From the NCBI RefSeq assembly GCF_050947875.1, contig NC_134570.1, positions 207,038,250 through 207,102,249 on the forward strand: a stretch of 64,000 nt of DNA, written 5' to 3'. This DNA comes from Dermacentor variabilis (Eukaryota > Arthropoda > Arachnida > Ixodida > Ixodidae). Below are positions 32,849 to 44,645 of the stretch, one piece after another. The translations under genes were made by a program, and so were the position numbers. The notes beneath the pieces are model-generated. The model did no database searches. It was not told the origin of the DNA and was given only the letters and a program-made list of their open reading frames with translations. Position 1 is the stretch's first letter; the number at the start of each line of letters is the position of its first letter.

Positions 32849-33255
32849 GTGTCGACAGGCAGAGAAGCCGCACCTGCTTTGAATGAACATTTTGTCTCCA
32901 GTACCCAGCACCCCGACTTGAAGGAACCAGTAGCCACTCCTGTATTGAACATACTCAGACTTACTAACTCCGCGATACATAGACCTGTTGCACCTTCTGA
33001 AGTTGTACAACCGCTTCATAAAATCATGAACAATGTCTCTGACGGATATAATGATGTTAGGCTGGCACTAATTGGATATGTTGAGGATGTAATTGCAAGT
33101 TATTTACTTCGAATCACAAAGATAATGCTTGAAACTGGGATTCTTGCAGATCGTCTGAAGATAGGGTGAGGTCGCCCCATTGGCAAAGGGGGCGATAAGC
33201 ATTTAAAAACACATTAGCGCCTGATATATGTTTTACCTTCTCAATAAAATATGTT
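32849..33255 (+). pseudogene. L2-c reverse transcriptase, N-terminal part
   Basis: A 106-codon open stretch reads ALNEHFVSSTQHPD, LHKIMNNVSDGYNDVRL, ASYLLRITKIMLETGILADRLKIG, which is the region before and around the 'fingers'. The next frame gives RVAPLAKGGDKHL and RPISVLPSF-like residues. The G-x-D box is changed (SDGYNDV). Confidence 0.65.
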
Positions 33256-33284
33256 TCAAAGTGCCCGGAACGTTAGATTACAAA

Positions 33285-33560
33285 GAGAGAGAGAGAGAGA
33301 AGGAAAGGAAAGACAGAGAGGTTAGCCAGTGTAAGTACCGGCTGGCTACCCTGTGCTGGGGAAAGGGCTGAAAGGAATAAAAGGAGCAAGAAGAGAGAAA
33401 AAAACGAGAAAAATCAACGCAGTAACGCGATGTTAACAAGAGTCAAAGGTGGTCGCACAATTCAAAGGCACTTAAAAACTTCTACAGAAGTTTCTCAGTA
33501 AGGGTACCATAACCAGCGACACGCTCCCCCCCCCCCCCCCACTACTCTTTTCCCACCTTC
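33285..33560 (-). mobile_element. I-4: 3' end of an I-type element
   Basis: On the minus strand it ends 'ctttccccagcacagggtagccagccggtacttacactggctaacctctctgtctttcc' plus (TC)n, the 3' UTR style of tick I elements with pyrimidine tails. No coding part remains; the 5' side begins near a run of 17-18 C (33524-33540 on the plus strand). It interrupts the reverse transcriptase of L2-c. Confidence 0.5.
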
Positions 33561-33599
33561 TAACATAGTTTGAAAAAATAAATCATGCAAAGCAGGTTT

Positions 33600-34400
33600 T
33601 CATGTTATAAAACATATAAAAGTAGTAATTATTCAGAAAGTAGCATACATTATGGTTACTTGTCGACATCAAGCAAGCGTTTGATTCCGTATGTCACAAA
33701 GTACCGTGAGTCGCATGTAACCTGCGCCAAAAGTTTAAAATATATGCAAGTGTCACCTAGCTAATCAGAGCCAAGTAACGTTGTTTGGCGTCGCTTGGAG
33801 CCAGTCAGACTACTGTTTCTATTTTGCCGATTACATGTTTCTGTTTTATAAATAATCAACTGCTCAAATGCTATTGTCGGAGTCCCTAGGGGTCCACATC
33901 ATTAATGATTTTTCCTGGGTTTTGTATGCCGGGAATATTATGAACAACGCCAATCGCACAGTTGGCTTCCTTCGCCGCAGTCTTTCCCATTCCCCAGTAT
34001 CCGTCAGATTTCATCTATACAAGACTCTAGCCCGATCCAAAGCAGAAAATGACTCTTCTGCCTGAGATCACCAAACTAAATCTCTAATGATGGCCTTCGA
34101 ATGGTTTCACGATCTTTCTGCACGCTTCGCTCTTTTTAGTACTTCGCGCCAATCTAGTGATTCACAAATGAAAAAAAAAACAATCTAGCTTTAGATCTCC
34201 CTGACCTTTCTGCACTATGCTGCCTAGCTTGACTGAACGTATTTCATAAAATTTATTGCTTCCATCAAAACTTCAAAGGATCTTTCTCAATTCATCATTA
34301 CGTACCATCGCGCCTTTACTATCATCTCAAAGTTAGCGCAGCGAATCGCCATACTAAACCTTATTTCGAATCTTTCGTCCCAAATTTCGTGTATTAAGCG
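33600..34400 (+). pseudogene. L2-c reverse transcriptase, motif A and C-terminal part
   Basis: VDIKQAFDSVCHKV (motif A) near 33660-33705; then a deletion of the palm; 33868-34065 reads LGVHIINDFSW and NNANRTVGFLRRSLSHSPVSVRFHLYKTLARSK; near 34185-34380 LDLPDLSALCCLA, NVFHKIYCFHQNFK and SRLYYHLKVSAANRHTKPY, the C-terminal helices. The thumb matches the scrap at 300-610. Confidence 0.65.
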
Positions 34401-34920
34401 CGTGTGGAAAGTATTGCGTCGGGCAATCGGGCAGAAGTATGAATGATGGATTGCGTGAGCACAAGAATAAAGTCGGCAGAGTTGCGTTAGATGGGGTTCT
34501 CTCCCTTTATTGTAGGCAGCATCAGTGCTCCCCTCTCTTTCGGTCAACAACCATTACTGGTAGAAATAAGTGCGAAATTCACTAGACTTAGAAGCTGAGC
34601 AGACTACTGCCCTCGGGGAATCCTGTGTCAGTAAACCGTCATTGCCTCATTGTGATAAAGAATTGAAATTGTTGCGCATGCCCTGACATACCACCGTATG
34701 CATTTTCGCTTTGATTGTTTAAGATGTTCACGTTGGTGTGACTCCTGACGGTACGGTAAACCAATTCGAGATGCGTTACCAACAAGTCCACATTGAAATC
34801 CTGCAACTGAAGAAGCTTTGTAATGAAGTCTACTTGCTCTTATACTTTGCTATTGTTGTTCAATATCCTACTTCCTTTTGTAACGCCTTAAGGCCTTGCG
34901 AGTACCTGAATAAATTATAA

Positions 34921-36240
34921 CTAAAGCAATGAAGTGTGAATGAGAACATTGTAGAACGTTGTGACAAATTCCTGATTCAGTTTTGTTTTGCTCAGTACGT
35001 GCTACATAAAAGTTTATTTCAAAGCCTGAAAAATGGGTGCGTGAAATAGGAAAAAGGACTTTGTGTAATGTTCCCTCCAGCCCTGCACTGCAACCCTGCT
35101 CGTTCCTTGTAAACTTGCAATTCCCGAAGGCAGTGTTTTCCATGGCGACTTATCGTCACTTGTCCATATTGGGTATGCCTGTTTTTAGTTTCCTTCGTGG
35201 GCCGATACCGAAGACAGTGGGGTCTAAATATAAGTGTCACTGGGGTCACCAGATACACATATATATGCCACAGGGCATGTGCTTCTTGGGTTAGTGCATA
35301 TATGCCCAACCTGGGGCCACTGGACATGTTCGTCATGAATATGATGATGATAGTGTTGGTGATGATGACGACAGTGATAACGGATAACAAAAAGTGATTC
35401 AACTGCTGAATAATACGTTGCCACTGCAGTGCAGCTCTCACTATATATTATGTTGTCCATGCACCCCGCAGTCATACCCGAAACTACCCCAGGAAGACAT
35501 TATTTTTCATTCGTATTTTATTTTTCCTTGAAACATTTAATATTATTCATTACTGTGTATCTCTGGCCGACAGTACATGTGAGATTGTGAATTTTATATG
35601 CACACGCTTCCCTTTCCGCGTTGCGCTTAATCGAGCTCATGTTACTGCAGGTATAAATTAGGATTAATTTTCCAAGATATTATGCAATAAGCCATCACGA
35701 ATACGCAATTTACGTGACTGATTTAGTATTATTCCTCCTGACGCGGACTGTTTATAGCAATCTAGTTCTGTGATGCATAAATAAGGCAACTATGAAAAGT
35801 AATGATATAATTACGTGCTTTTTACGCTCGCACCATAATGTTTGGGGCAATCACTATCGGAGCAGAATACGTTTTATAAGTCTCTTATATAGCAAAGAAG
35901 GCTTCAGTAGTTGGATTTTTCTTTTCGCCACAAAAACAAGACAGCCAAGATGACAGAGGCATATACGGTGGGTGAAAAATTAATTCTGCCTTGTCGTCAG
36001 GCCAGCTAAAGACACGGCCGGGTTCCCGTAATTACAGTGACGTGTTTTTATGGCGCCTGCGACACAACAGCTTCGCTTAGCTGGCACAGACGACAGCATA
36101 TTGAATAAAAAATTCGGGGCCATTTCGCCCTATGAGGGTGGGTGACCAGCGGAGCTCTATATAATTAAACAGAAAATGAAATAAAACAACAATACAATTT
36201 AACCCAAATCTGCGCGTTCTTATGTTTATTTGTATTTTCG
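34921..36240. other. No recognisable gene
   Basis: Contains a few ATG/GAT trinucleotide clusters near 35335-35385 and otherwise unique-looking AT-rich sequence. No domain or TIR seen. Confidence 0.4.
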
Positions 36241-36244
36241 TTTA

Positions 36245-36505
36245 TCCAGTGACCAGAATAATTATGGATTTGTGGTCGCTATGATAGGTGGGCTCTGTGA
36301 CGACACTGGGGATGTCCTTAGCGAACGTTAGGTCTAAGCATGACCTATGGCCCGTCGTTGACATTGGCCTTGCTGCAACATTTAAGGCCGAACTTTTCAA
36401 AGAGAAACACGAAGAAGCTGTTTCTGTCGGGTCGAGACACACCGACGTTAGTCATCCACAATGACGATGGGATTGGGCTCCATCGGCGGAATCCACCCAG
36501 CTGTG
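36245..36505 (-). pseudogene. AP-endonuclease-like fragment, possibly Helentron-derived
   Basis: Minus strand, with two frame changes: PIVIVDD, NVGVSRPDRNSFFVFLFEKFGLKC, then RSCLDLTFAKDIPSV and YHSDHKSIIILV. The D-N, LDLTF and SDHK boxes mark an AP/EEP-type endonuclease C-terminal half. The order 'NVDVSRPDRNSF...FLFEKFGL' is unlike the other endonucleases in this window and resembles the endonuclease attached to Helitron-like (Helentron) proteins; a Jockey-type source is also possible. No helicase or reverse transcriptase was found next to it. Confidence 0.5.
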
Positions 36506-38030
36506 TCGATCACAAGGGACCTTCAAGGTCCCTCTTTGACGTTCCGGGATGAACGTGTGCGGTGCGGGCAGCGACCCCAGCCTGTACGGCTCACGCGTCG
36601 GCACATCCCACGGCGAGGCTCTCGCCCGTCGTCGGTAAAGACGGTCGCGCCGTCGTTGTTTGCGTAGATTACAACGCATGAAATCGTCATACATCACCCG
36701 TTTTGACACATCTGGCCTCAACCGTAGCTAGGACACATACGCTCATACGATTTTGCCTTATGCTTAAGCTATTTTAGCTCTATCGAAGCCCGCCAGCGTT
36801 TTCGCCTACGCACATCACGAAACGCTGGAAACTAGCATGAGTCAACTCCGCCGTAAAAATGGGGCTGAAATAGCTTCCACAGACAACAAATGTTGACGCG
36901 TCCTAGCTATCAGACCGGTGTGCGAGTATATATAGGGCAGTTGTTCGCACGCAGGTAGCGGGGAAAGAAAGAAAGAAGAGGAAAGCGCAAAAGAGTTTCG
37001 CTCGATGTTTTGTAATCCACTGCATTTGATACCAACAGTGGATTAAGTAGCAAAGTTTCAGAAACGCTCTCATTGAACAAGATGTCATAGTGCACTTTTA
37101 TAACAATATATACATGTTTTGGCTTCCAGAAGTGAGGGTTCCACGGCGCGACTTGCTGAACCCTCGTGGTTTGTTGTTATGTCATAGGTGAAGACAGGGT
37201 CCTCCTTAAGAGAAGGAAGTCGTGTACCGCGTGGTTTGCGAAGATCCCTAAGGCGCTCGAAGCGGTCCCTGGCTGCACGGGCGTCCCATGTCGGCACGAA
37301 ATGTCAGATGTCTTCTCATCGCGTGCGGGCACATTGCACAGCTGCTGCGGGTCAGGGTTTCAAAACACATTAAACGTGTGTAAGGATACGCCACGTGCCT
37401 CGGTGTGATAGGTTTAGAGAATAAAAAACTATTGCAAAACCAGGCGAAAAAGGCAAAGTATGTCGCTCTGGCACGTGAATGCTGAGAGGGCAAATGACAG
37501 CCCAACAGCATTAGAGACAAGTGAAAAAAGAAAAACTCCGCAACATCAGAATAAAGGAGCATCTGCTATAAAAGCAAGTAAAACGACCAATTTGAAGGAT
37601 TTACAGAAAAGAGGAATTACATATAGAGAATACAATACACCAATGTGATTATTTTTCGTAAGATGTAAAATACACTTGACCGTCCTTCCACTACTGTGAA
37701 AAGTCGTGCAAACCAAGTTGGGTTTTCGTGGCTGTTCGTTGTCCTAAGGCCTCGGCTTCGCACTCCCTCACAGTGAGATGGGCATGTCAACGACTAGCCC
37801 TTCTCGAGGAGTTGCCGGCGGCGTTCATGAAACTGAATTGGCGGGAAACAGCAGGCGCGAGAAGAGCGATCATGCGATCACCCCTTTTCCCTCCTAACGA
37901 GGGAGGAGACGACAGTGATTGGCTCGCGCCTTGCGCTGCGTCTACTTCTTCATGCAGAAAAACCCTGCTTTAAAAACGCGTGTGAAGAAGAAAAAATAGA
38001 ACCCCGACAGTGGTGGAAGGAAGAAGAACA
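36506..38030. other. No recognised gene
   Basis: A minus-strand frame at 37085-37297 reads like a charged protein (ARDRFERLRDLRKPRG) but is not recognised and has no splice or start context. 36452-36721 (minus) is Arg-rich and may be a shifted reading next to the endonuclease fragment. Nothing else is supported. Confidence 0.35.
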
Positions 38031-38230
38031 GGCTTGTTCGAACGGCCACGTTGACGTGCGCTGACGTGCGCTGACCGTGCGCTGACGTGGGCTGGTTCCT
38101 GAGCTCCCCAACACTGGTTCTGGTCAAGTAGCTGGCGGTCTTCTTTTAATCTGCGTATTTTACGTATTTGTTTTTATCTTTTCTTTCAATATCTCCTAGC
38201 CTTCCAGAGTAATTTCCTCTTTTTTTTGCA

Positions 38231-39539
38231 ATGTCACTCTCATCGCCAGGCCCGGAGGCTTCCTCGTGGTCGGCTTCTGTTCCTAAGTCTGATTTGCCGG
38301 TGGAGCTTTTCTTACGCAGTGGGACGAGCCGCGTACCTGTGGCTTTGGTTCCGAGTGATGGCGGTGTGATTCGCATGAAGAATCCCAAAGCAATTCAAAG
38401 CGAACTCCGGATGGCCTCGACCAATTTTCAACAAATCACCGAGGTTCGACAGTTCGGTCGAGGGAGGATTCTTTGCTGATCGTCAGACCAGGCTTGTGTT
38501 CAAGATTTACTGAAGTGCGATGTTTTCGCGACACATCCGGTGAGCAGTTTCATTCCTCATCACCTTGCATGTACCAAAGGCCTAGTCCGCAGTGTCGACA
38601 TAAGTATATGTCCGGCAGAAATTTTGAAAATGTTTTCAGCAGCAGGCGTGATTTCTGTGTATCGTTGCAGCCGTGTCGTTGACAATAAGCCCATGCCCAC
38701 TGAAACAGTCATTGCTACTTTCGCTGGAATGAACCGCCCATCGGAAATCAAGGCATGGCCACTGATATACCGAGTTGAGCCTCTATCACCTCGCGTCCTT
38801 CAGAGTCTAAAGTGCTGGCGGTTCGGGCACTCGATAAAAGGCTGCAGATCCAACACACGATGCCGAATTTGTGGAGAAGGCCATCACTCAAATGATTGTT
38901 CTTCCCTAAATGAGTCCTGCTGCCTTTGCAATGGTCCCCACCCCGCAGATGAGCCTAATTGCCCTGCAAGGTCAAAAGAAGTTCAAATCCTATGAAATAA
39001 TTGATAGACGTCGATGCTCTCGTCGTGAGGCCATTGGAGAAATTCAGAGTAGGACTCAGGGGTATGCGGGTATAACGGCCCGTCAAACGATGTGTATGGA
39101 AAACTCAGTCTCTGAGGCTGTGGCAGCTCCTGTAGAAATAGCGCTGGAGAAAGCAATGGAGCGCATCATGACAAATCTCACCGACTCCCTTGTTCAGATG
39201 TTGTCCTCACAACTAGCTCCGTGGTTTCAACTAACTAATAAAGCCAATATTGAGGATCCGGTGTCAGATCTACCGCGGCGTCCACCAATTGGAATATCGA
39301 CCTCGCAGACATCCACAAATAACGAACCATCTAAGCCATCAACTTCTAAGAAAATCGGCCAAATCTGTCTTTCTGACACAGACGGGATGGAAAATCAAGA
39401 TGTAGATATGGACCCCCGATCTCTTAAACGAACAAGGCCACCGACAGAGAAAAAACCTAGCTCTCCCACCAAGTCCAAGGCAAAGAAGTACGATAGAGAG
39501 ATTCCTACTAAGAAGGACTTCTTAAAAGAGAGCATTTAG
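38231..39539 (+). pseudogene. I-5 ORF1 (gag-like, three zinc knuckles)
   Basis: Starts at an ATG after a T-rich leader (MSLSSPGPEAS) and reads PVELFLRSGTSRVPVALV and KAIQSELRMAS. A frameshift near 38475 leads to the next open stretch (38540-38995) with LVRSVDISICPAEILKMFSAAGV, the RRM-like core, and knuckles CWRFGHSIKGC (CCHC type with Lys-Cys changed to Trp-Arg), CRICGEGHHSNDC and CCLCNGPHPADEPNC. A second frameshift near 38980 leads to 38998-39539 with MERIMTNLTDSLVQML and a Lys/Ser/Pro-rich basic tail. Role: RNA packaging. Confidence 0.75.
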
Positions 39540-39585
39540 ACCAAGCAGTTTCTACTTCTCGGATTTATTCACCATAGCAACTTTA

Positions 39586-41801
39586 ACAGTAATTCAGTTG
39601 AACTGTCGTTCCATACTTTCAGCTGCAACAGAGTTGTTATATCTTATTTCTAAATATTCTCCAGATATTATTATTTTACAGGAAACTTGGCTTGTTGCAG
39701 GTCAGGCTTTTCATTAAAAAAATTTCCGATGTTTTCGATTGGATCGCCTATCCCGAGGCGGTGGTTTAGTTTTGTTTGTCTTATCAAAAATCCGTCATAG
39801 AGCTACTGTGACATACCAGATATTGTTCCCAGACTGTGAAATCTTAGCACTGGATATAATACTCCCTGGTTGCACACCTTTTTCTATAATTAATACGTAC
39901 TTCCCCTGGAGTGCAAGATACCCGCTATCTGGATACCTCTATTGCACGCAGTCAGAAGAACATCCTACTGGTGGGAGATTTTAATCCTCATCATGTATCG
40001 TGGGGTTTCCGAACGGACACTTGTGGCAAACGCTTGTGGGATTCGGTCTTAACGAATCAGTTCTTTTGCTTAAATTCGAGAGCACATACTTTCGTACGGG
40101 GTCAGTCACGATCTGCCCTAGATCTTACGTTTGCCACCTCGAGCCTGTCTGTCACCTCCTGGAAGACTGTAGACTCCGGAACTAACAGTGATCACCTCCC
40201 TATAATTTTTGAACTGCTTACCCCGTTAACTAGTTTACATAGTAATGTGCGCACTTTTGTTAATTACGAAAAATTTAAAAATGCACTAAAATCAGCTTTA
40301 CACGCTCAGGAGGGCATGGACAGGGATATTAAAGCAATGAGCGTATGTTCCATTCTAAAACAGTCATCAAAAAAGCCCAGTTTGTTGTGCAATCTACTAA
40401 GGGTGGATCATATTGTCCCTGGTGGAATTCTGACTGCGAGCGAGATTTTAGACGTAGAAAAGCAGCGTGGAAGAAACTTTTATTCAACCAAAGTCCTGTT
40501 AATTGGGCTGATTATACGTATATAGCTACTACATTTAAACGAACAGTCTCGAAAGCTAAGGAGGCTTATGATTCCAAGCCCTACACATACCTTTCGAAGT
40601 CTTGCAATAAAAAGGCCCAGTTTAAATTTCTTAGATCTCGGAAAGTTACACCGGCGCCCGTGAATGTCGATTATGTCGTTCTATCAACAAAAGAAGTATC
40701 GCAATCACTTGAGAAAATTGCTCAAGGACTTGCGCACCGTTTCAAACATAAATTGCCCTTAAGCCTGAAGAAACCTCCTTTGGCAGACGACTTTGAGATA
40801 ATAACAGCGACAGAGATTGAAAGCATTATTAGTTCGCTGCCAGCGTCATCCCCGGTCGAGATGGAATTACAACAGGAATGCTAAAAGCTTTATTTGATTA
40901 TGCGCCTCAGGACCTCCTAAACATAATAAATTTCCCTCTCAAGAATGCATGGGTTCCAAGAGAGTGCAGAGTAGCTAAAGTTATTCCACTATTAAAGAAA
41001 AAATCAGCTGGACTTGACTTAGACAACATAAGACCAATTTCTCTTACTCCCAATGTCGTCAAATTAATAGAAAGAGTTCTTCACGGCCGTATAACAAATT
41101 TTATGCAGGATGATAGCCTTCTCAGCCCTTGCCAAATTGGATTTCGTCTCGACCACTCCATATGGTGCGCCCATGTAGACTTAGAGAGCCGCCTTAAACT
41201 TGCTCGCCGCAAACGAGAGTACGCAGCTTTGGTGACGCTAGATGTATCAAAAGCATACGACTCTGTAGAACATTGTATGCTATTCGATGAACTTCAGTCT
41301 ACGAATATGCCAAAATATATAACCGGTTGGATCTATGAATTTATAAGAGATAGAGAGTTTTATTGTTAGCAACACGGTATTTCGACGTCCAAACACAAGC
41401 AGAGAAGAGTTGTACCACAGGGTTCCATTCTTTCCCCTATATTATTTAATATTTTGCTAAGCACAATTCCTTTGTGTCCAGAAGTACATGTTTATGTTTA
41501 CGCGGACGATATCGCATCTTTTACGTCCGCAAATAATATACATTCACTACAACAGTCGTTGCAGAATTACTTAGGTATGCTGGAGGCATGGCTAGAGGGG
41601 TTATGCATGTCGTTAAATATTAGCAAAAGTGCGGTATTGGTATTCCCGTTAGCTGCACAGGTGCATATATCTTTACAATACCGACAGGAAATCATTCCTT
41701 AAGTTGACGAAGTCAAGTACCTTGGTGTCATTTACAATGGCAAACTCACCTGGCGCAGTCACATTGAACATATTAAAACAAAGGCAGAACGAGCCGTAGC
41801 T
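39586..41801 (+). pseudogene. I-5 ORF2, endonuclease and reverse transcriptase
   Basis: Frame-broken series: IIILQETWLVAG near 39665 (catalytic Glu); GGGLVLFVLSKIRHRA; NILLVGDFNPHHVSWGF near 39960; SALDLTF and NSDHLPIIF near 40105-40205. Then the linker PWWNSDCERDFRRRKAAWKKL (40405), WVPRECRVAKVIPLLKKK, IRPISLTPNVVKLIERV, PCQIGFRLDHSI, VTLDVSKAYDSVEH (motif A, 41235), VVPQGSILSPILFNILLS near 41415, and YVYADDIASFT (motif C, 41495). Catalytic residues survive, but at least five frame breaks or stops occur. Confidence 0.8.
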
Positions 41802-43199
41802 ATGCTCCGCCGGCTCAGCCACCGTCGCTCTGGACTACGCAGGGATACCTTACTGATGATCTATAAAGTGTATGTTCGGCCAACATTAGAATTCGGCTGC
41901 GTGATATTTTCCGGTGGCCCCGCCTACAAAATTAAACCTCTCTTACTTATAGAAAGAGAAGCTCTACGGTCATACCTTGGGCTACCTAGATTTGTTGCCA
42001 ACGCTGTTTTATATCAGGAAGCTCATATAACCACAGTAGATTGCAGATTCCGCATACTTACGGTTCAGACATTTTTAAAAATTTATGGCTATTTAAAAAG
42101 ACGTACGCAATATGCTTTTATCACTGAACCTGCTGAGTTTTTCCAAGTATCGTGGTCGAGATTACACAGTCCTCAGATAGTATTCGTACAAGCACAGTTA
42201 CAAAATCTGGATGTATCCATACGCCATGTTTACCATTCAAATGATGCCTTTACAGACCTCAAAATAGGGTTCGAGGATATATTTCCCAACCATGCTAAAC
42301 TATTACCAAGGCCAGATTTAATTAATATCTTACACGGCCACCTGCACCAGCTAACCACTGACAACGTAATAGCTACTGACGCTTCTGTTTGCAATGAGAA
42401 GGCAGGAGTGGGCATCTTCTCTGAATCTCTTCGATGGTCCTACTTCCTTCGCCTTACCGACTTCACACCTATATTTCAGGCAGAATTATTAGCGATTATG
42501 TTAGCATTACGAGAACTCCCCCAAAAAGACCCATTAGCTGTTATCGTGGCCGACTCGCTATCTGTATGCACAGCACTAACTGCATCTTTAAATTCTGCAA
42601 TTCAAAGAACATTTCGTTCGATGATACCTGCGTACTTACGAAAAGTATGTTTGCTTTGGGTACTGGGACATCGTGGGTTGCACTTGAATGAAATGGCTGA
42701 TTCACTCGCACGAGCATCCCTGAACGGCGCTATCATATCTGTTTTGGCGACATCAGCTTATGACACCGCGGCAAGGTACAGAAATTTCGCTATATCTCAA
42801 AATTCTGCAATATCCATGCTAACACCGTGTTCTGAATTCCACCATCTTGGCTTCCCATGGAATATTAATTGGTGTCCTTCAAGGCAATTGGAAGTATCTT
42901 TTACAAAATTGAGATGTCGTATACCTCCTCTAAATTTTTACTTACACAGGTCTGGTCTCGCTATGTCCCCTCTATGTTCTTATTGCGGTGCAGCTGAAAC
43001 TATCGAACATTATTTTCTCTCATGCCGCCGCTTTCTAAGACAAAGAAAAATATTAGAACACTCATTTACAAAACTTGGCCTATCGCTAACCTCGACAAGC
43101 ATTCTTTCTTTTGGGGCAACTTCACTGGGAACCAGCCACAGGGATGCTTTTCTTGCAGTTAACAATTTTATTAGAGAGACAGAAAGAGTACCTTGCTGA
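41802..43199 (+). CDS. I-5 ORF2 C-terminal part: thumb, RNase H, zinc knuckle
   Basis: 465-codon open stretch (fragment of ORF2). MLRRLSHRRSGLRRDTLLMIYKVYVRPTLEFGC is the post-palm region. Residues about 180-310 are RNase H with all four acidic positions: VIATDASV, QAELLAIMLAL, VIVADSLSVC and NEMADSLARA. Near residue 390 CSYCGAAETIEHYFLSC is the zinc knuckle, and it ends FIRETERVPC. The sequence is intact, in contrast with the broken upstream part. It has no start of its own that is likely to be used. Confidence 0.75.
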   Translation: MLRRLSHRRSGLRRDTLLMIYKVYVRPTLEFGCVIFSGGPAYKIKPLLLIEREALRSYLGLPRFVANAVLYQEAHITTVDCRFRILTVQTFLKIYGYLKRRTQYAFITEPAEFFQVSWSRLHSPQIVFVQAQLQNLDVSIRHVYHSNDAFTDLKIGFEDIFPNHAKLLPRPDLINILHGHLHQLTTDNVIATDASVCNEKAGVGIFSESLRWSYFLRLTDFTPIFQAELLAIMLALRELPQKDPLAVIVADSLSVCTALTASLNSAIQRTFRSMIPAYLRKVCLLWVLGHRGLHLNEMADSLARASLNGAIISVLATSAYDTAARYRNFAISQNSAISMLTPCSEFHHLGFPWNINWCPSRQLEVSFTKLRCRIPPLNFYLHRSGLAMSPLCSYCGAAETIEHYFLSCRRFLRQRKILEHSFTKLGLSLTSTSILSFGATSLGTSHRDAFLAVNNFIRETERVPC

Positions 43200-43489
43200 T
43201 TTTCTACAATTATCCATAGTTTCTATTACTTCATTTCTTTACGTTAAATTATTTTATCAAAATTCTTACCAATATTTTCATTGCAAGGCTAAATTACAGT
43301 TCTATCTTCCCACGCTCCACTATTCAAATCTAGTTTCTCTATACTTCTAACCTTACTGAAAACCGCCTGCTTCTTGGCCAATCCCCCATAGTGGTTACGC
43401 GCCACTGTCTGGGACACACGACAAGACAAGACAATCTCCGCTAGAAACAGGGCATCGGCCCTCGGCCGAGGATCACACCCACAGTCAAC

Positions 43490-44639
43490 TGCTGATTCCG
43501 GTAATTATAAAGTCATTCTTCCTCGTATACCGACTGGCAACACTGTTCTCAATCCAGATTTCCTGCATGCTGATCTGGCAGGGAGGCCTTATCGGGCTTC
43601 GGACTTTCGCAATGCTCTCCTTTCAGTGCTAAATGCAACTAATATCCTCGGCGCTGGACAATACCAGATGATCCATTTGTAGTTAGTGACATGTGTTAAC
43701 AGCATCGCGAAACAGAAACTGGTCGGCAAAGGCGAGTTGTTGGTGAAGAGCCTCAAGTGCCTTGTCATAGACCCGGAATGCACGAATATCAAGATGAAGC
43801 TTCTTTGGCTTCCCCCACACCTCGAACAGAGACGGATTGTTGAAGCGCTAGAGCCATATGGCACAGTGCAGTCCATCACGAGAGAAATGTGGCGGTGTGA
43901 CTGCATGGAGGGCTGGCAAATGGCTTATCGAAACCTAGCGTTCACATTGAAAGATGGAGTTTCTGCCAGTAATCTGCCACATCTGTTGAGCATATACGGC
44001 CACCAGTGCCTTATCTTGGTACCTGGCCGACCACCACTTTGCCTCCGGTGCAACAGAGTTGGGCATATCCGGCGACAACGTACAACACCACGCTGCAGTA
44101 ACTGTCGCCGCTACTGTCACCCTGCAGATGTATGCGCCGGAACCTACGCTGACAAGCTTCGTGGAAATAGACCAGCTGAGGATGATACCCTCACTGATCA
44201 TCTAATGGACGTGAGGGAAGTTCTGGATGCAAATGGAGAAACACTACCTGAGACTCATCGACAAGAACAGATTAAGCCGTCATCGGCTCACATTAGCCTC
44301 AGCCAGAAGCCTGCGAGCGAGGATGAGACTACGGCGTCTGACGACAAACCAACTGTGTCATGGGCAGAATCGCCACCAGTTCAAGATCGCCCACCGTCAG
44401 TGGAACCTGGATCGATGTGCGAGGCCGCTAAGAAGCGCCCAGTGCCATCTGACAATCCATCGCCCTCGGCAAAAGAGGCTCGCATTCCCAAAGTCTCAAA
44501 GTCGACAAAACCACTCCGGGGAACACCTACTCCTGCAGATGTCCCTTGTGTTAACGTGCACCAAAAGGTCCACAGTGCATCACCTGATCAAGGGAGTGGT
44601 GTACCTCTGGAGCAGGGTCTAGACGTTGCACCTACATAG
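43490..44639 (+). pseudogene. Tx1-a ORF1 with zinc knuckles
   Basis: The frame from about 43500 reads KVILPRIPTGNTVLNPDF and SDFRNALLSVLNATNILG, then a TAG at about 43680 where Trp is expected, then continues open for 317 codons (43686-44639): MKLLWLPPHLEQRRIVEAL and an RRM-like block, then CLRCNRVGHIRRQ...C and CSNCRRYCHPADVC (two knuckles; one expected Cys in the first is Arg-Thr), followed by an acidic, Ser/Pro-rich tail. It is a nucleic-acid-binding ORF1 protein. No convincing ATG was seen upstream of 43500. The stop is 6 bp before the ORF2 ATG. Confidence 0.75.
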
Positions 44640-44645
44640 GTAACC

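Larger units (their letters stand above)
31320..34920 (+). mobile_element. L2-c: CR1/L2-group element with two further insertions
   Basis: Coding order is kept: endonuclease (31321-31845), reverse-transcriptase start (32849-33255), motif A region (33600-33710), thumb (33868-34065) and C terminus (34190-34400), and the 3' end near 34880-34920 (cgccttaaggcc ... taaataaattat type). About 0.9 kb of AT-rich foreign or decayed sequence separates endonuclease and reverse transcriptase, and an I-type 3' fragment lies at 33285-33560. The palm centre (PQG, YADD) is deleted. All frames are broken. Confidence 0.65.
38031..43434 (+). mobile_element. I-5: nearly full-length I-superfamily element
   Basis: Order: 5' leader with a short tandem run of 'tgacgtgcgc' (about 38050-38092), ORF1 with zinc knuckles, ORF2 with endonuclease, reverse transcriptase, RNase H and zinc knuckle, and a 3' UTR ending '...gggacacacgacaagacaagacaa' at about 43434. 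The tail is a GACAA-type short repeat. The 5' limit is estimated; no target-site duplication could be fixed. Tx1-a begins directly after its tail. Frameshifts and stops occur in both ORFs, but the last 465 codons are open. Confidence 0.75.

Noticed and set aside
37085..37297. Minus-strand frame resembling a charged protein (ARDRFERLRDLRK)
   Set aside because: Short, no splice sites or start, not recognised; kept only as a note.
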